This document shows positions 1 to 14,200 of a stretch of DNA of 64,000 nt, one piece after another. The translations under genes and the position numbers were made by a program. The notes below the pieces were generated by a model, which had not been told where the DNA came from, did no database searches, and was given only the letters and a program-made list of their open reading frames with translations. The first letter of the stretch is position 1. Each line of letters opens with the position of its first letter. The stretch is from Isoperla grammatica (taxonomy: Eukaryota > Arthropoda > Insecta > Plecoptera > Perlodidae), in NCBI GenBank assembly GCA_945910005.1, contig OX246740.1, forward strand, positions 47,848,224 through 47,912,223, read 5' to 3'.

Positions 1-1
1 G

Positions 2-121
2 GACCTTAACTATAACGTTAAAATGAAGTTAAATAATAAGTGGATAATTGATACAGTTCATGTTTCTCGGCTCAAACCGTGGTTTGACCCCCAAGCCTGG
101 CTTCTTCCTTGGCAGGATTAG
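2..121 (+). pseudogene. Ty3/Gypsy-type pol polyprotein, C-terminal end (cut by window edge)
   Basis: An open frame enters from the left edge and stops at TAG 119-121. It carries the signature IDTVHVSRLKPWFD, the small SH3-like/GPY-type tail that follows the integrase core in Ty3/Gypsy retrotransposons. That tail helps integrase bind DNA. Only about 39 residues are visible, so protease, reverse transcriptase and the integrase core would lie to the left. A polypurine tract and an LTR-like block follow downstream, which supports an LTR retrotransposon in plus orientation. Whether the full copy is intact cannot be judged from this end. Confidence 0.75.
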
Positions 122-590
122 CATTTGGATTATTGGTCGATTTGTTCTCATTCTTCGTCTCGATTTAGTGGTCGTGTGCCGTTGTTTTCGGAGTGTGTAG
201 AGTGTTCGTGTTGACTTAGTCGTCATGGTTAGATATTGCTTTGGGGCAACGTGTTGAGGTTGTGAGGGATTTATGAACTATTGTGAGGCTGAAGAAGCGA
301 AAGAAGAAGAAGCTGATGTAGAAGAAACGAAATCAGAAGTTTCTACGGACGACGGACGTGGGGAGCCCCTTGCCCCGTGGGGAGGGGGAAGAAGAAGTGG
401 CTGCTTGAGACGAAGGATTTGGAAAACGAGGAGAAGAAAATACTTTTGGTACAAGCTATTCCGAGATATTGTGGCACCGTTGTGATTATCTACAACAATT
501 TCAGTCACTAACTGTTTGTAAATGTATTTGTGGCTGAAAATGGCGAATTTTACATCAAATCGAGGACGATTCTTGTCCGGGAGGGGGACA
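122..590 (+). other. Retrotransposon 3' untranslated segment with polypurine tract
   Basis: Between the pol stop and the LTR-like block the sequence is purine-rich (GAAGAAG tracts at 290-330, GGGGAGGGGGAAGAAG near 380). It ends in GTCCGGGAGGGGGACA at 575-590. A G/A tract directly before an LTR is the usual primer site for plus-strand DNA synthesis. A short frame at 273-485 is highly charged and low in complexity and I do not treat it as a gene. Confidence 0.5.
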
Positions 591-746
591 TGTCACATCG
601 CGTTGGCGGTGGGGGCAACAAGTGATTTCAAATGTTAAAGAAATGGAATGTTTTGTTTAGTTAGTGACGGTTTTGATATTGGAGACGTGTGTGTGAGCTA
701 TGCGAAGAACATATTGTAATCTGAAATAAAAACCCGATACTTCACA
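591..746 (+). repeat. Probable short 3' LTR
   Basis: The block begins TGTCACATCG immediately after the polypurine tract and can end in ACTTCACA, giving TG...CA termini and about 156 bp. It contains AATAAA at about 725-730, a plausible polyadenylation signal. The matching 5' LTR is outside the window, so the limits are inferred from terminal dinucleotides and position only. Confidence 0.45.
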
Positions 747-1094
747 ATATATACACACATTATACGATTTTCATAATCTAGTCCGACATTTATAAAATCT
801 CACTTTCTTGAACATTCCAGAACTTTCACAAATTGTTTTTTTCCGTATCTCATAACAAATAGAAGCAGTCAACATTTTGTTCATTAAAGTTTTCTCCAAC
901 TATTAATTCTCATGCAGATTGACTCCCCCATTGAATATAGTATCTGTATTTATATTCAAGACTATAAACAATTTTCCATTGGGTGTATTTTGAACCATGA
1001 TGCACTATTATTAGGTTACGGCGCAACTGCCAACGGTATAGGCTTCATGGTTAATGGTGCGTTGCAAGACCTGATGATATTGGCTCATTCCATA

Positions 1095-1776
1095 GGTCTG
1101 TTCGTTCTGTCTACTACAATGTGCGACAGTACTACAAAAGCGTTCGTTCTATGGGAGCAGGCGCTTTGGTAGTAAGTTGGCGCTACTACAATAGTGTTCG
1201 ATTACGAAATGGTAGCTGCTACAACTCTACTGAAAGTGCTCTTACTCGAGAGGTGGAGCGCTTTCAGTAAGGTTGTAGCAGGTTGCAAAAAGGCGCGTAA
1301 TTATGGATAGAGAAGTGTGCAAGATTGCTTGTGGAGAGAATGGCCCAGAAATAGTGGATGGCAATTACATATTTGATAGTGAAAATGAGTTTTATGCTTA
1401 GTATACATTTTAAATTTATATAAATAGTGTTTTCTACACTCTAGGCCTAGTGGATTGTCCCAAACCTCTCACCAATGAGTAGGCCTAGGCCCTACTATAA
1501 ATAACAATTACTTTTGCCTTTAGAGTTTAATAGTGTGATTCTTGGCCTGCAGGGACATTTTAATACTATTTTTCTATGAAATATTCTGTTCAGTAGCTCG
1601 AGATTGATGGTGGTATCTCAAGGTAATTGAGAACTTATTTGCCGCGCAACAAAATCTGCTACAAGACCGTTCGTTTTTATAAACTACTCCCATGAGCTAC
1701 CAACTCCTATGACGTCATATGTCTTTGCTCCAACTCGCCTCCTGCAGTGCGACTGCTACTACAGAACGAACAGACC
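1095..1776. mobile_element. Non-autonomous DNA transposon with 16-bp perfect TIRs
   Basis: GGTCTGTTCGTTCTGT at 1095-1110 is repeated as its exact reverse complement at 1761-1776. Flanking trinucleotides are ATA on the left and TTA on the right, compatible with a TWA-type target but not a perfect duplication. An internal hairpin lies at 1216-1281 (CTGCTACAAC...GTTGTAGCAG). No transposase frame is visible. The superfamily is undecided. Confidence 0.6.
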
Positions 1777-2282
1777 TTATGAATTACAGGCAAGCGGTGT
1801 AGTTGTTTTGCATACATGTGTTAGGTAGCCTACTAGTATTCACTATTCATGTTTTCCTGTGCCTTATATTATAGTATACTAGGAAAACGCTCTGTTTGAC
1901 GCGTTGATAAGCGAGCGCGTCCATATCTACGAACGTTCTGGCGAAAAGATCTCAAAGCTAATAAAAACAACAATTACTAACAACAATTCAAGAATGTGCA
2001 TTTCAAATTTTTTTCTAATTTCCATAGCTATTATACTTCCCGATATTGCACCTTCAATCCACATCGAGGCTTGTGGATGGTCTAAATTTCAAGTTGATCG
2101 GACTTTCCGTTCGACCGTTATCGACAGACATAAAAACAAAACAAAAAACAAACAGAATGAAGTGCCATAAGAGTCTAGTACAAAAAAAAACAAACAACAA
2201 AGTGCCATAAGAGTCTCGTGGAGACGCTCGCTTAATAATTATATAGACCTATTTTTATGTGTTACTATACGTATCATATCAC

Positions 2283-2814
2283 TAGAGATCCTTGTATTTT
2301 GCAATGCGCGAAATCACTTGAAACGTGCAGCAATTGAAATATGTTGGCATGACAGTCTGTTGTGAGTCCAAAAATAGTCTTTTTGAATCGCGAAATAAAA
2401 CGAAATCCCGTGTATACGCGAAATAGCATAAGTTTACTGTTATAAAAACGAAAAAGACTGAAGCTGTTGAATTGACGCGAAATCGCCGAATTTCGGTCAA
2501 AAACGTAATTTTCAACATTTTCTGCAGTTATTGCAGTGACTCTTCCACCCCTGCCAAACCGGCTCGCAACAGATTTTTCTCCTAGCTTGTGCGTCGACTG
2601 CATTCCGCATTCCTAGCGACAGCTTTCTTTTCTTTCTTCTTTTCTTTCGCGACAATGTAGGCATGCCACATACGTTAGAATACTAGATACAAATTTGATT
2701 TGGTAAATTAAAATTGAAACACCGCCAAAAAGCTGAAATTACTGCTCAACAGCGAAATTTGGATTTAATAAAACGAAATATGCTAAAAAATAAAACCATT
2801 TACAAGGATCTCTA
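2283..2814. mobile_element. hAT-type non-autonomous element with perfect 8-bp TSD
   Basis: The termini TAGAGATCCTTGTA (2283-2296) and TACAAGGATCTCTA (2801-2814) are a perfect 14-bp inverted repeat. The element is flanked on both sides by CATATCAC (2275-2282 and 2815-2822), an exact 8-bp target-site duplication as made by hAT transposases. The 532-bp interior is AT-rich, has many CGAAA words, and encodes no recognisable transposase. Confidence 0.85.
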
Positions 2815-2822
2815 CATATCAC

Positions 2823-5168
2823 ACGTTCATTGGTTTCTAGTGCATGTATTGTCTAAAACATAAGAATGTGCCATATCTACTTTTATAAAGTTAAAAATGT
2901 ACTTGTTTAGGTTAAAACTGTGGTATCACACAACATTGATTTCTCACTGGAAAAAAATTATACAATCAGTAAAGTTAAATAACACAGTAGTAGGCCTACT
3001 ATACTTTTGTGGTGACAATGTAAATTTAATTGTGATCATGCGTGTGATTTCTATGAATATAGATATTGTTTTGAGTTCGGTGGGCCCACTTTACAGCATC
3101 CTTGCATTGTGTTGCTACCTACAAGAAATATAGAATGTTTGGTCTTGTTTCTACGAATACGAAGATAGATTAGGAAAAGTCTTAATTTTAATTATAATTT
3201 ATAGTCAGCATGTGACACTTGCCTGAAATGCAATGATGCAAGAAGGCCCCACTATGCGATTTAACACATTGAAAATGAAAGTTGTAGCATAGAATTAATT
3301 GTTTTTGTTGTTTTATAAACATGAACATAACATATAATTATATACTATATAGTATTGTCTTATCTGTGCAATCCATTCTGCTCATAAATAAGTACAATGA
3401 CAACTAACTAGTACTATACAGTAATGAATAATGTCAATACTCAACAATGATAGTCAATATAAAATAATAATGGTACTACTCTTAACAATAGCTTGAAAGG
3501 AATGACTTGATTGCTTGAAGAATTAAATTTGTACGCTCTCAAATCTTCAATCAAGCTGCTCTTCTTCTGCAACCCATTTGACGAGTTTTACTAGATATTT
3601 TGTAAATAATTGCTATTTTTTAGATCTTATAAAATAAGTTAGTTAGGCGCTACAACAACAAAGTAAAACTAAATACATAATGGTAATAATAATACATGTA
3701 CTATATTTATATAGTATGTAATACACTTAAATAATGAAAGATTGATTATTTATACTAGTAGTAATACTAGCCTGTACAACTTTGGCATAATAAAATATTT
3801 TTCCACATTTAAAAAACTTCAGCAAAATTTATTTTAAAAAATTCCACCCAGACTAAATCATCTATACCATGTGATCCCAAGGCACCTGTGTACTGTGTAC
3901 ATAACATTCTTTTGACTGGTGACATTACCTCTCTAACCACTCTTCTGTGTTAACTCATTGGGTTGCTCCCACGTAACACAAACAACCCCGCAAGACAATA
4001 CTCTAGTTACTGGTAACATTGACTTTGAGCACTTCCAAGTTCATAACCGACCAATACATTTTGTCGTACAATATTAAATCAATAATGTACATATATATTC
4101 ATACACACGTTTAATGCAATCAACCCGTATATATACTAAAATAGTAAGTCTTTTGATTTATTTAAAAAACAAATTGTACTCTAGTACAGCCTATATGTGT
4201 GTATGTATGTATGATGCACTCTGTTCATAGTGAAACCACATTAAGAAACAAATGAAAAATAATGATTTATGCATAAATATATAGTGTAGTACACGTTAAT
4301 GAAGTGATACAACTGAGGAACACCCATTGTGTAAACATAAGTAGATATAATAAATTAAAATTACATCATTATATGTCACAAGCATTCTCTTACTCAACAT
4401 TTTCAAAACAACATAGTGTACGGTAATCAGTACCGACGTGTAGCCGAGCGAATGTTAGCAGTGGCTGTAGAAAAATCCTCAACTTCAGAGTATGTAACAT
4501 ACACAGAAGTACATTTTAAGAGTAAATAACATATGCAGCTAAACCAACTACCAACATTTTTGTTGTTAGTACCGATACATTTATCATTTATTAGGTAGAC
4601 AAAGACAAGAATTGGTGTCAAAGATGAGTGTGCTACCTATAGTTACAAAAACTACCATTATCAAAGCAATCCCATATAGGTAAATCAAGGTACACAAATA
4701 CATGCAGCACGGTATGATAATCGTGGTGAAGGCAAAGGATCAAGTATGTTGGTACTACCACCAACAATACTATCGGAAAATATTGTATTTATCGTAAGCA
4801 GGACGGCACTCTTGAGAGCAGCTATTCATGCAATTATTGTTATCGTTATATTCAATATTTAATAAACTGCACAAATTTTGTTGTGGACCTTTTCTACAGA
4901 CCCAAAGTAACAATTCCGTCTTGGCCATTCAAACTCTTCCTTGTCAACACTATTTGCCTCAATAAACTCTTCCATTGGCAATTATTGGTAAATAAATTTG
5001 CGAGATTTTATATAAGAATAATTAAACGCTATTAGGTACTCTCTTTGTAAAGTTGTTGTCAATGAACCGACCCATGACAATGACAATCTCTGGACTCGTA
5101 TCTTGATCACTCGTAGCACCAATACTGGAACCGCATACTAGTATCTAAATTGAAATTCAGTCACCTGT
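2823..5168. other. AT-rich gene-free stretch; probably includes the bbx 3' UTR at its right end
   Basis: No coding exon, RNA gene or clear repeat was recognised. The part nearest 5168 lies immediately downstream of the bbx stop codon and is the expected 3' UTR. Minus-strand AATAAA candidates occur (for example about 4587 and 3826), but none can be chosen from sequence alone. Confidence 0.4.
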
Positions 5169-5251
5169 TTACGGTAGCTTCATCTTACCGGACGCAACTT
5201 CGGCCAGTAAGGCAATGTTATTGAAAACATCCATTTCCACAACAGACAAAT
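5169..5251 (-). CDS. bbx: bbx exon 9 (terminal coding exon)
   Basis: The acceptor GTCTTTTCAG precedes ATTTGTCTGTT; 83 nt follow, ending at TAA (5169-5171). With the G carried from exon 8 it encodes [20 protein letters not shown] then SGKMKLP. This matches the short BBX C-terminal block that resembles AALAEVA in vertebrates. The last 60 or so bases are copied in the preceding intron at 5637-5698. Confidence 0.88.
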
Positions 5252-8200
5252 CTGAAAAGACAAAGATTTAGTTCAAAGTATATTATGGTTTGCACTAGTA
5301 CATTAACTTGTACCACATTCCCTTCAATTCGGGTTGCCCAGGAAGAAATGTAAAATTTCATCATCGACGACCAATAATGTACTGTATGTCGAAAAATTTC
5401 TGACACTGAAATGGGAAATAAATAATTGAATCAAACAACAGAAATAGTTTTTTTTGTGTGTGTAATAGTTGAAAAAGAGGTAACATTTACAAAGTACACT
5501 GTTACAGCTACCTACATGCAACAGGTAATTGATCTTTGTTAGTAATTAGCTACTTCTTAATAAGCTGTACTTTTTTAATTTTTTAATTTTAGCATTCATC
5601 GATCTGTGCGATACATTGATATTGGATTTGAACCAAATTGAAATTCAGTCACCTGTTTACGGTAGCTTCATCTTACCGGACGCAACTTTGGCCAGTAGTA
5701 TTTTTATTTTATTACTGTTCTTTTGAATCAAATTTATTGAATTATTAGGTAAATTATCTAGATTTTATTGATTTTTTGATTTATTGAAAATTTGTAACGA
5801 AAAGTTATTTTCACAATAGTTTTCATCCACCCTAATTTACTTCCGTCAACTAAAGCGGCCGTAAACGAAACATAGAAATACTGGCATGCAGTTACCTCGG
5901 GAATTGTTGACAGGGTCTAAATGCGTAATCATTTGTTTCCTGGCTTTCCTCTTCTGGCTGCCAACGAGCATTGGCGTCGAGAAGTTGGTGGGTTGTACTT
6001 TATATTTGTGGGGCGTTTGTGGGGTTGGTGGAGGTTGCGGCACTGTTGAGCTTGACGGGGTGTGGTGATTATGAGGTACTTGAGTAACATCTAGAGCAAA
6101 GTTAAAGTACACACTTAGTCAAACGGAAAAATTAAAATTAAAAAATAAAATAAAAAAATTCTTAAAATTACTTATTAACATAACTTCAAAGAAAATATGT
6201 TTTGAGACGCAGTATTCCTATTAAGAGAATAATTATAAACAGTAAACACACTACTTGATATTATTTATATATTAATTTGAAGGTAAACTGTAGGATCCTA
6301 CCACTTTCTCTACTCGAGAAAATGTAAAACCAAAACTTTGGAGACAGCCTTAAAGGACATCGAAACCCTAGCTCTATTTAATATCCATAACATCTATTGA
6401 TTTATTTTAAAAATTATAGCGAAAACTAGAACCCTCATACCCACTCCAGGAATTAGCTATGAATTATTTTCGAGTTGATAATATTCCCTTGAGCGCGGCC
6501 GTTTTTTATGGTCGTGACGTAGCATTTACTAGTCCCGTACCGCTAGCATCGGCGGGAGACGCGACATGTCGTACGCGCGTCTATTTACCCTGCCATAGCA
6601 AACGAACTATTAGCGGTAGCTCACTGAACTCAATTACACGTTAATCTGCAATGTTTGCTCGTCCTACTCAATGCTTAAACGAGAAGAATATCTAACTTAC
6701 GTAATAGGAAAAATGATTTTAAATAAGCCAAGTTTTCCGTATTAACTCGCATATTTCAAAGTCTGGTTAGTATACTTTGCAACCACATTTTTGCCATTTT
6801 AGAATGCTTGACATAATACGACATGCATGAAGAATGATTAAAAAAATACGGTATGTCGATATTAAAGATAACCCGCAAGCAGTGATTTAATGAATAAGTG
6901 TTGGTATTTGACATTTACCTGGGCAACTAGCCTGGCTGGAGAAGGTTATCAGCGGATGCTAGGAGGTGGTCGGTCCGCAAAGCATTTCCAAAAACATTAG
7001 GTCTAGTTTTCTTGGTAGCAGGAGTTGGTTCGATTTTTTATTTATTTCACTTTTAATCACTCAGAGCGAATGCAACAATAATATAACACTCAATAAAACT
7101 TAAGATTACATTCGTTTCAATGTCGATTTACTGCTGCAGATCATAACTATAATGTTCAGCTTATTGAGAGTTCTGATATTTTTTATTTACTATATAATTT
7201 GTATTTACTAATAGAAAAGTCTGTATGTAACCTGCCCAGGGCCAACATTCTTCACGTGAATAACGAGTTATTTTGGTATTAGGATAAGTGGCTGACAGGT
7301 GGGGAGGGGGGATGTCTGAGGGCTGGCAGTAGGACTAAATTGCAGCAACAACATGACAAAAAAAACTCGAAATAACTCTTCATTTAGGGATGCCGACTGC
7401 CAATAGCGGGTATCGAACCGGCAACCTGGCGAATGAGAGGCTTGTGTGCTAGTACATTTGAGTAGTGTATATACTCAAAGCTAAACTATCAGCTTTTGTA
7501 CATTGTACTTTGTACATTATCCCTATTGTAAAATTTATTGGGCTACAATTATACTCAAAGCTAAAAAATTGTACTTTGAACTTTATCCCTATTGTACACT
7601 AACATACTGGGTACAATTTGTCTGATATTTATTATTCTTCATGTTCTGCTGGTTAATGTTTATGGGATGTGTACTAAACGATAGCACGTCAAGAGTAGCT
7701 GCACAACACCAACGCTGGAAGTGCAGTGCGGGCGTAAAAACAGTGATACAACGTGAATACATATCACATAACTGTACGCACATCCTAACACAAAATACAA
7801 TACCGTATTTTTTTAATAATTTTTCATGCATGTCGTATTATGTCAAGCCTTCCAAAATGGCAAAAATGTCGTTGCAAAATATACTAACTAGACTTTGAAA
7901 TATGCGAGTTAATACGGAAAACTTGGCTTATTTAAAACCAATTTTTCCCATTACGTAAGTAAGATATTCTTCTCGTTGAAGCATTGAGTAGGACGAGAAA
8001 ACATTGCAGATTAACGTGTAATTGAGTTCAGTGAGCTACCGCTAATAGGTCGTTTGCTATGACAGGGTAAATAGACGCGCGTACGACATGTCGCGTCTCC
8101 CGCCGATGCTAGCGGTACGGGACTAGTAAATGCTACGTCACGACCATAAAAAACGGCCGCGCTCAAGGGAATATTATCACCTCGAAAATAATGTATAGGC

Positions 8201-11200
8201 CTAGCTAATATCCTGGAGTGGGTATGAGGGTTCTAGTTTTCGCTATAATTTTTAAAATAAATCATTAGATGTTATGGATATTAAATAGAGCTAGGGTTTC
8301 GATGTCCTTTAAGGAATCAAAACTGTTTAATGAAAAAATTCAAGAAGTGCAAAAAGTTGTGTTACCGGCATTGAGTTTTTTGCGAGCTTTCTTCCGGAGA
8401 TGAAAGTCTTCGAGACTGAGTTCAGGTAGGGCACCGATTTTGTCGTCCAAATTAAAATCTCTGGAACAGGATATATTCACATTAGTGGTGCATAGCCTAC
8501 AGGTTAATAAGAAGCGTAAGCAATTTACAAATCTTGTCATTCTATTGTATAGGCTAATCTGGCAGAAATGAGGGCCTCCACTCTTGCCAAATAAACAGTT
8601 TAGAATTAAATGTAGGCTACAAAGGCATAGACCTGTAATATCGTAATGTTAAGAGACTACCGCTAGGGTGAAGGAGAACTTACGCAGCCCGAAATAGTTT
8701 CTTTGGAGAAGAATCGGAATACTCATCAGAAGTTTCAGACAGCCTTCGTTTCCTCTCTTCAACGATTTTGTTTCCTTTTTTCCCCCTGGCTTTTATGTTT
8801 GGCCTAGGCAGCCTCTTCTTTGGAAGTTGTGTAAGCGTCAGTTGTACTTCGGGTTCCAAGTCTCGTGAACTCTCCGAGAATGCAGAGTCTGTTCTCTCAC
8901 TAGCAGTAGAAGAATCAGAATTACGCCGTTCTCTACTAATCAACACTGGATTGTCTTTTTTATGTCCACGTTTATTCACAGGAAATTTCCTTGCACTCAT
9001 GAATTCAAGATAGCGCTGACCCTTGCATGCACGTGATGATTTCCTTTGTGGCGTGTCTCCAGGACAAGGCAACGGTACCTAAAATAACAAATCAGAGTTA
9101 TGGTCATATTTACTTTTTAATTTCAGGTTATGTTTATATCTAATACAAGGTCTATTTAGATCACTATGTCTACCATGGTCTAGGCCTTATTGATAGACCT
9201 GATAGCCTACAGGAAATGAGCACGAATCTTGTGACCTACGCCTTAAAATATTTAAATTTAAGTAATATTTGGCCTAGGAATAGGCCTGGATATACTAGGT
9301 TTAAAAACATTTCTAAAGCAGGTGGATAAACTTACGTGTTCATTTTCATGCTCACATGTTCCATTGCCAGGTTGGCCTATCTTTTCTTGTTCTAATATTG
9401 TGGTTTGTGTAAGCCTGGGTCTGTTAGCATTGTATTTCTGTTTCAACGTTGTCTTGTAGTTCAGGGAAATAGGCCTGCTGACTGCATAATTGGTTTCTTC
9501 TTCAAGTGTAGTATCCATCATATCTTCATTACATAAAAGTTCTTCTACCACTGGTGAAATCTTACTTGGATTTAACTCTTCTTTGCATACAATATCTTGA
9601 TTTTTCCTGACTGCATTTTCAAAACTATCACCAGTCGTGTCGTTACTAGAAGTTTTAGTTGGAGATGTGGGCATAATCAACATTTTATCCATCTTGTTTA
9701 ATTTTTGTTCAATAGCGATATTCTGGCAGTGGTTTTCGCAATCCCAATCATACTTCAATTCCTTTTTGATGTCATTCTGAGAAACTAGGCCTATATCTGC
9801 ATCACAAGATGCTGTCATGTTTGTATCTATGGTTGTGAGGGCAACATCTGGACTTGATACTAGATTATTGTTACAGGAATTATTCAACCCACAAAAGTTT
9901 GAACATTTAAATACCTTGTCCAGGTTTTCTTCATCTTTTTTGTACATATTATTGTTGGTTTTTAATTCATATTCCGAAAACCTATCATTCCACTTTGGAG
10001 CAGCGGACTGGCCCAGACTTTCTGTGGTAAGCGTAGCTGGCTTTGATTGATACTCAACTAATTTTGAAGGGGAGTTAGGACTACCTGATGATGGATCATA
10101 GTTAAATGCTTCAACTGAACTTGTGGGAGACAACTGATCGGTGAACAAACAAAGCCTGTCTACTACTCGATCAATAAGTTCTTGCTGTGAAGCTTTTACG
10201 ATAGTAGGCCTACTTTCTGAAGGGACTGTTATCACTTGTTCAGAAACTCGTTCATTATTGTGCCCAAGTTTCATTTTCAGTGGTTCCTTAACATCTGGTT
10301 CACTATCTTTGTAGATCAAATCACAACTTCCATGCTTCCGTTCTTGCCACAAATTTAACTGATTTGCTGCATGATTTCGTAGTTTGGAAAACGGTGAAGG
10401 ATAACCTGTAGTTTTCCATTCAGGAGATTGTACTACTGGTTCACTTGATTCATCTGCTATGCCTTCAGGAAACTTATTGAGATTTTTCTGAAATTCACAA
10501 TGAGACATAACCTAAGTTTTTGCATCAAAGCATCTTAAACTGAATAAAATTCTGTATATCCTGTTAGGATAGCCTCATTTTAGATTGCCATTAAATCATA
10601 TTCAAACTATGTAGTGTCTTGATAAATTAACCTTCTAAATTATCAGAAATATGTACAAAATATGACTTCACTTTGCTTTGTTTTGAAACTGTTTGTTTAT
10701 CTAGGTAACTAATGTAAACAACACAAACACTGTACATTTTCTGAGTAATTTTGTGCCAGAAGAAATAGGCCTAGGTATGAAACATGAAAATGATTGAAAA
10801 TTAATTAGTGACTTATAAATGCCTATTTAATAACAGCAATTCAAATTTAGTAATTCATTTTAGTTAAAATAATATTTTTACAAGTTAAATGTTTGTTTTG
10901 ATTTAAATCAGAGTTCAATGACCACTGCAATAATATGGCGGGTAACTTGAAATTGTTTAGACCATACCTAAATCATTTGTGTGAAATGATATAATAATAA
11001 AGAGATAATGTAAAATAATACAATGTGTAGCAATAGAAAGTAGAAAGTGTTTTATATAAAAAAGTAGATCTTTTTTTCTTTCCTAAAGCTTTCTTGCCTG
11101 CTACTCTACTAGTAGGCTACACCGTACATAAAATTTATCTGTGTTCAATTATTACTTACAGGATAAAGAGATTTTCTCAGTCAATCTGTATCAGCCTTAA

Positions 11201-14200
11201 TTAGGCCTATAGTCTTTATTATTATTTTTCTTACATAAAGTAGGCCTAAGAGTACTAAAAAATAAAGATAAAATTGATTTGTTTGGTAATCGTTTATTTG
11301 TGTTTTTTTGTTTAAATTCTAAACACTGAATTTATGAAATTTAAAAATCGTACCCCTCATCTTCAAGGTAATACTTAAATCATATATGAGACCAATATGG
11401 TGACTTGTGACGTCACATGAAAACTACGAATTAATCATATTATCACGTTTGTGTTGACTAGCGAATATAATTCCAACAAGTTTGGTTCAACTCGAACTCA
11501 GTTCTGTAATTGTATTATCAAAGTACTGCAATACTATAGCACGTAACACAATTGACTCAAATAACTAAATCATAAAATGCAACTTGAGCCGAGTCATCAT
11601 ATTATGCTTGCACTTGATTATGAACACACCTCTACACCTGATTAGATTAGAGAATTTCGTAGAATTTGAGGAACTTACGTCCGTGTTGTTAGAAGTGTCG
11701 GTGTCCAGTTTGCTGATATCCTGTCTGTAGTGAGGAATGTCAGCACTGTTCAAGGCCATTGCTTCCTCGAGGTATCGTTTCTTAGGAGGCTTCGGAACAG
11801 TCGGCGACGTAGGAGTGGTGGGGGTAGTCGGGGTGACAGGGGGGGAAGTGAGGAGACTGTTCAAACTACCCATCTGGCTCTCATCTAAAAATAAGATTTT
11901 TGAATTGTATTTTTGTATGTATTACTGGTACCTATGTAGGCTAATCAATTTTAGATTTTCATCAATTAGAATACTCATAATTTATTCAACGACATTAAAG
12001 TATGGCATTAACGACACGTTAGCTCTGCAGTAACTTAAATTTAGTGCTTGGTAGCCAGGCATAGTATAGTTGGGAAACTGTAAGAATGACGGCCCTCTCC
12101 ATATCCCCCCCACAGCTACCGGACCCCCCTCAACTCCGTGACAAACCGACAAAATGAAATACGTAACTGAAAATCAGTTTGTTTCAGTTGTTCAGTTTGT
12201 TGTTTCGTGGAGTTGAGGGGGGTCGTGTATAGCTGTGGAGGGGGATACGGAGGGAGCCGTCATTCTTACAGTTTCTCAACTATACATAGGCCGTCTTTTT
12301 GCTAACTGTCATCAACGCTACTGTTAAATTAACGTGCAAAATGCAAGATAAACAAGACATTTGTTTAAACATAGAATTTCTACATTTTAATTTAATTAAT
12401 TTACGAAGAGTTCACCAAGAGAGTTTGTTATAAAGAAGTTTGGCTGCAGTTATAGATCACATAATTTATCAAAAAGACACATGCTTACCAGCCAGTTTTC
12501 CAGGTGTGATTGTGCCGCACGTCATTGGGCACTCGAGCTTGTGTGGTTTGTTCTGATTGGATGGCCGAGTCATGAGTGTGCGAAGTGGGGGTGCGGGCAA
12601 CTTGTACCACTTAAAGTCGGGGTTAGCTTTCAGAAATGCCTCCTTGTACTGGTTGTAAAGAAGAACATAAATACAGAATTAAAACTGGTTTCTACATTGG
12701 AGGATGTAATTGCAACAATGAATCAGAAATTCTTTAGTATCTCAATCGATGAAATCAAAGTTGTGTTTCTCTAACGCATATTATTTTTGTCAACTGAATG
12801 ATGCCACACATTTTGCAAAGTTGATGTTATAGCAAACACAAATGACAACAATATTGAAAGTTTAAACTAACCCACTTAGACATTAGTACATTTTCTTCAC
12901 ATGTAGGCCTACGGCAAATGCAAAATCAAGTAAAATGTTACCTACCAACAACTAAGAGACAGTGGCGTAAACTCAGATTCGGGGCCCCCCCGCAGGAGTT
13001 GCCGCCCCGCCCCCCCCCCCCCCCCCCCCCGCCACCTACACTACTACCACCACCACAACTGCCGCCAAATAAAAAATAACTTACCATTGCACTTTGACTA
13101 AAACTTTCCACTGGTATTTAGTTCAGCAAATCTGTCAATTAAAGTCACGATGTTTATTTTCTTGGTTTCTACAATAAACTTTTTAATGTTGGCGTCATGT
13201 ATATCAACTGAAAAGTTACCTCTATCGGTTGGATGTTCACTCTTTAACAGAACTTGAATACAATATTCGGCCGTATCACTTGAGGTAGAGGTAGTGGTTT
13301 TACTTTTAACTGTTTCAATCGAGGGTTCACTTAGGTGACTTAGGGCTGGTCCACACAGATTTTTAAGACATACGATTTAAGGTTTAGCGCGTAGTCGTAA
13401 AGTTGGATCATAGGAAACACGTACTGGCGTTCACACAAAGTTTTAGTTTTAAGACGTTGTTTTCATTGTTGTTTTTAAAACAACGTCTTAAAACCTTATG
13501 CATTATGTCTTAAAAATCTGTGTGGACCAGCCTTTACACACGCGTCCATGTTTTCAGTAGTGGTTTTAACTAGAAGCACATGATGTTTTAAAAAATGAAT
13601 CAATTCTCGGACACTTCTTCACTTCATTCTCTAGCAACTTTTTTCTTCGTCTCTTTGCTGCGCCACTTGTACTGCTATTCATCATCACTCGATGTGATTT
13701 CGGCCGAAGTCAAATAAAAACTAACTTCTCTCAAGTCAAAACGTTGCAATCTACACCTGTAAATGTAACTGGGGATTTGTCCTCCCAGCAGAGGTTCTTA
13801 TTAGCACTGCTGATTGACAGCCAACCTTTCTTCACTGTGATGTCGTCATATTGTCTCGTGCTGCAAATGTCTGGGCACTATCTGGACGATTTTATCTCTA
13901 TTTTAGGAGAGAGACACCTGACCAAGACACTGTTGACATGTCGATTTCTTTTCAAGTCCACACATAACTGAAAGCTTAATTGCAGCATCTGCATCGTGTC
14001 AATCCACTCAGCCACAAATGATTTTCATTTACGCATGCGGTTGTAGTTTGTCCAAGAGCATAAAACGAATTTCGTTTTCCTCAAGGGACGCTTCTATTGG
14101 TTTGTGAAGGAGGCGGACAAGGAAACGACAGATCGGCAACACTGACAACAGTTAGTCAGTTTGCAATGGTAGTGCTCGCTGAGTAGGCCAGTCGGCCGGC

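Noticed and set aside
273..485. Small acidic/basic protein in the retrotransposon tail
   Set aside because: Lies in the purine-rich region between pol and the LTR; low complexity and no known retroelement protein.
8768..9013. Plus-strand frame of 81 codons over bbx exon 6
   Set aside because: Shadow of the conserved minus-strand exon.
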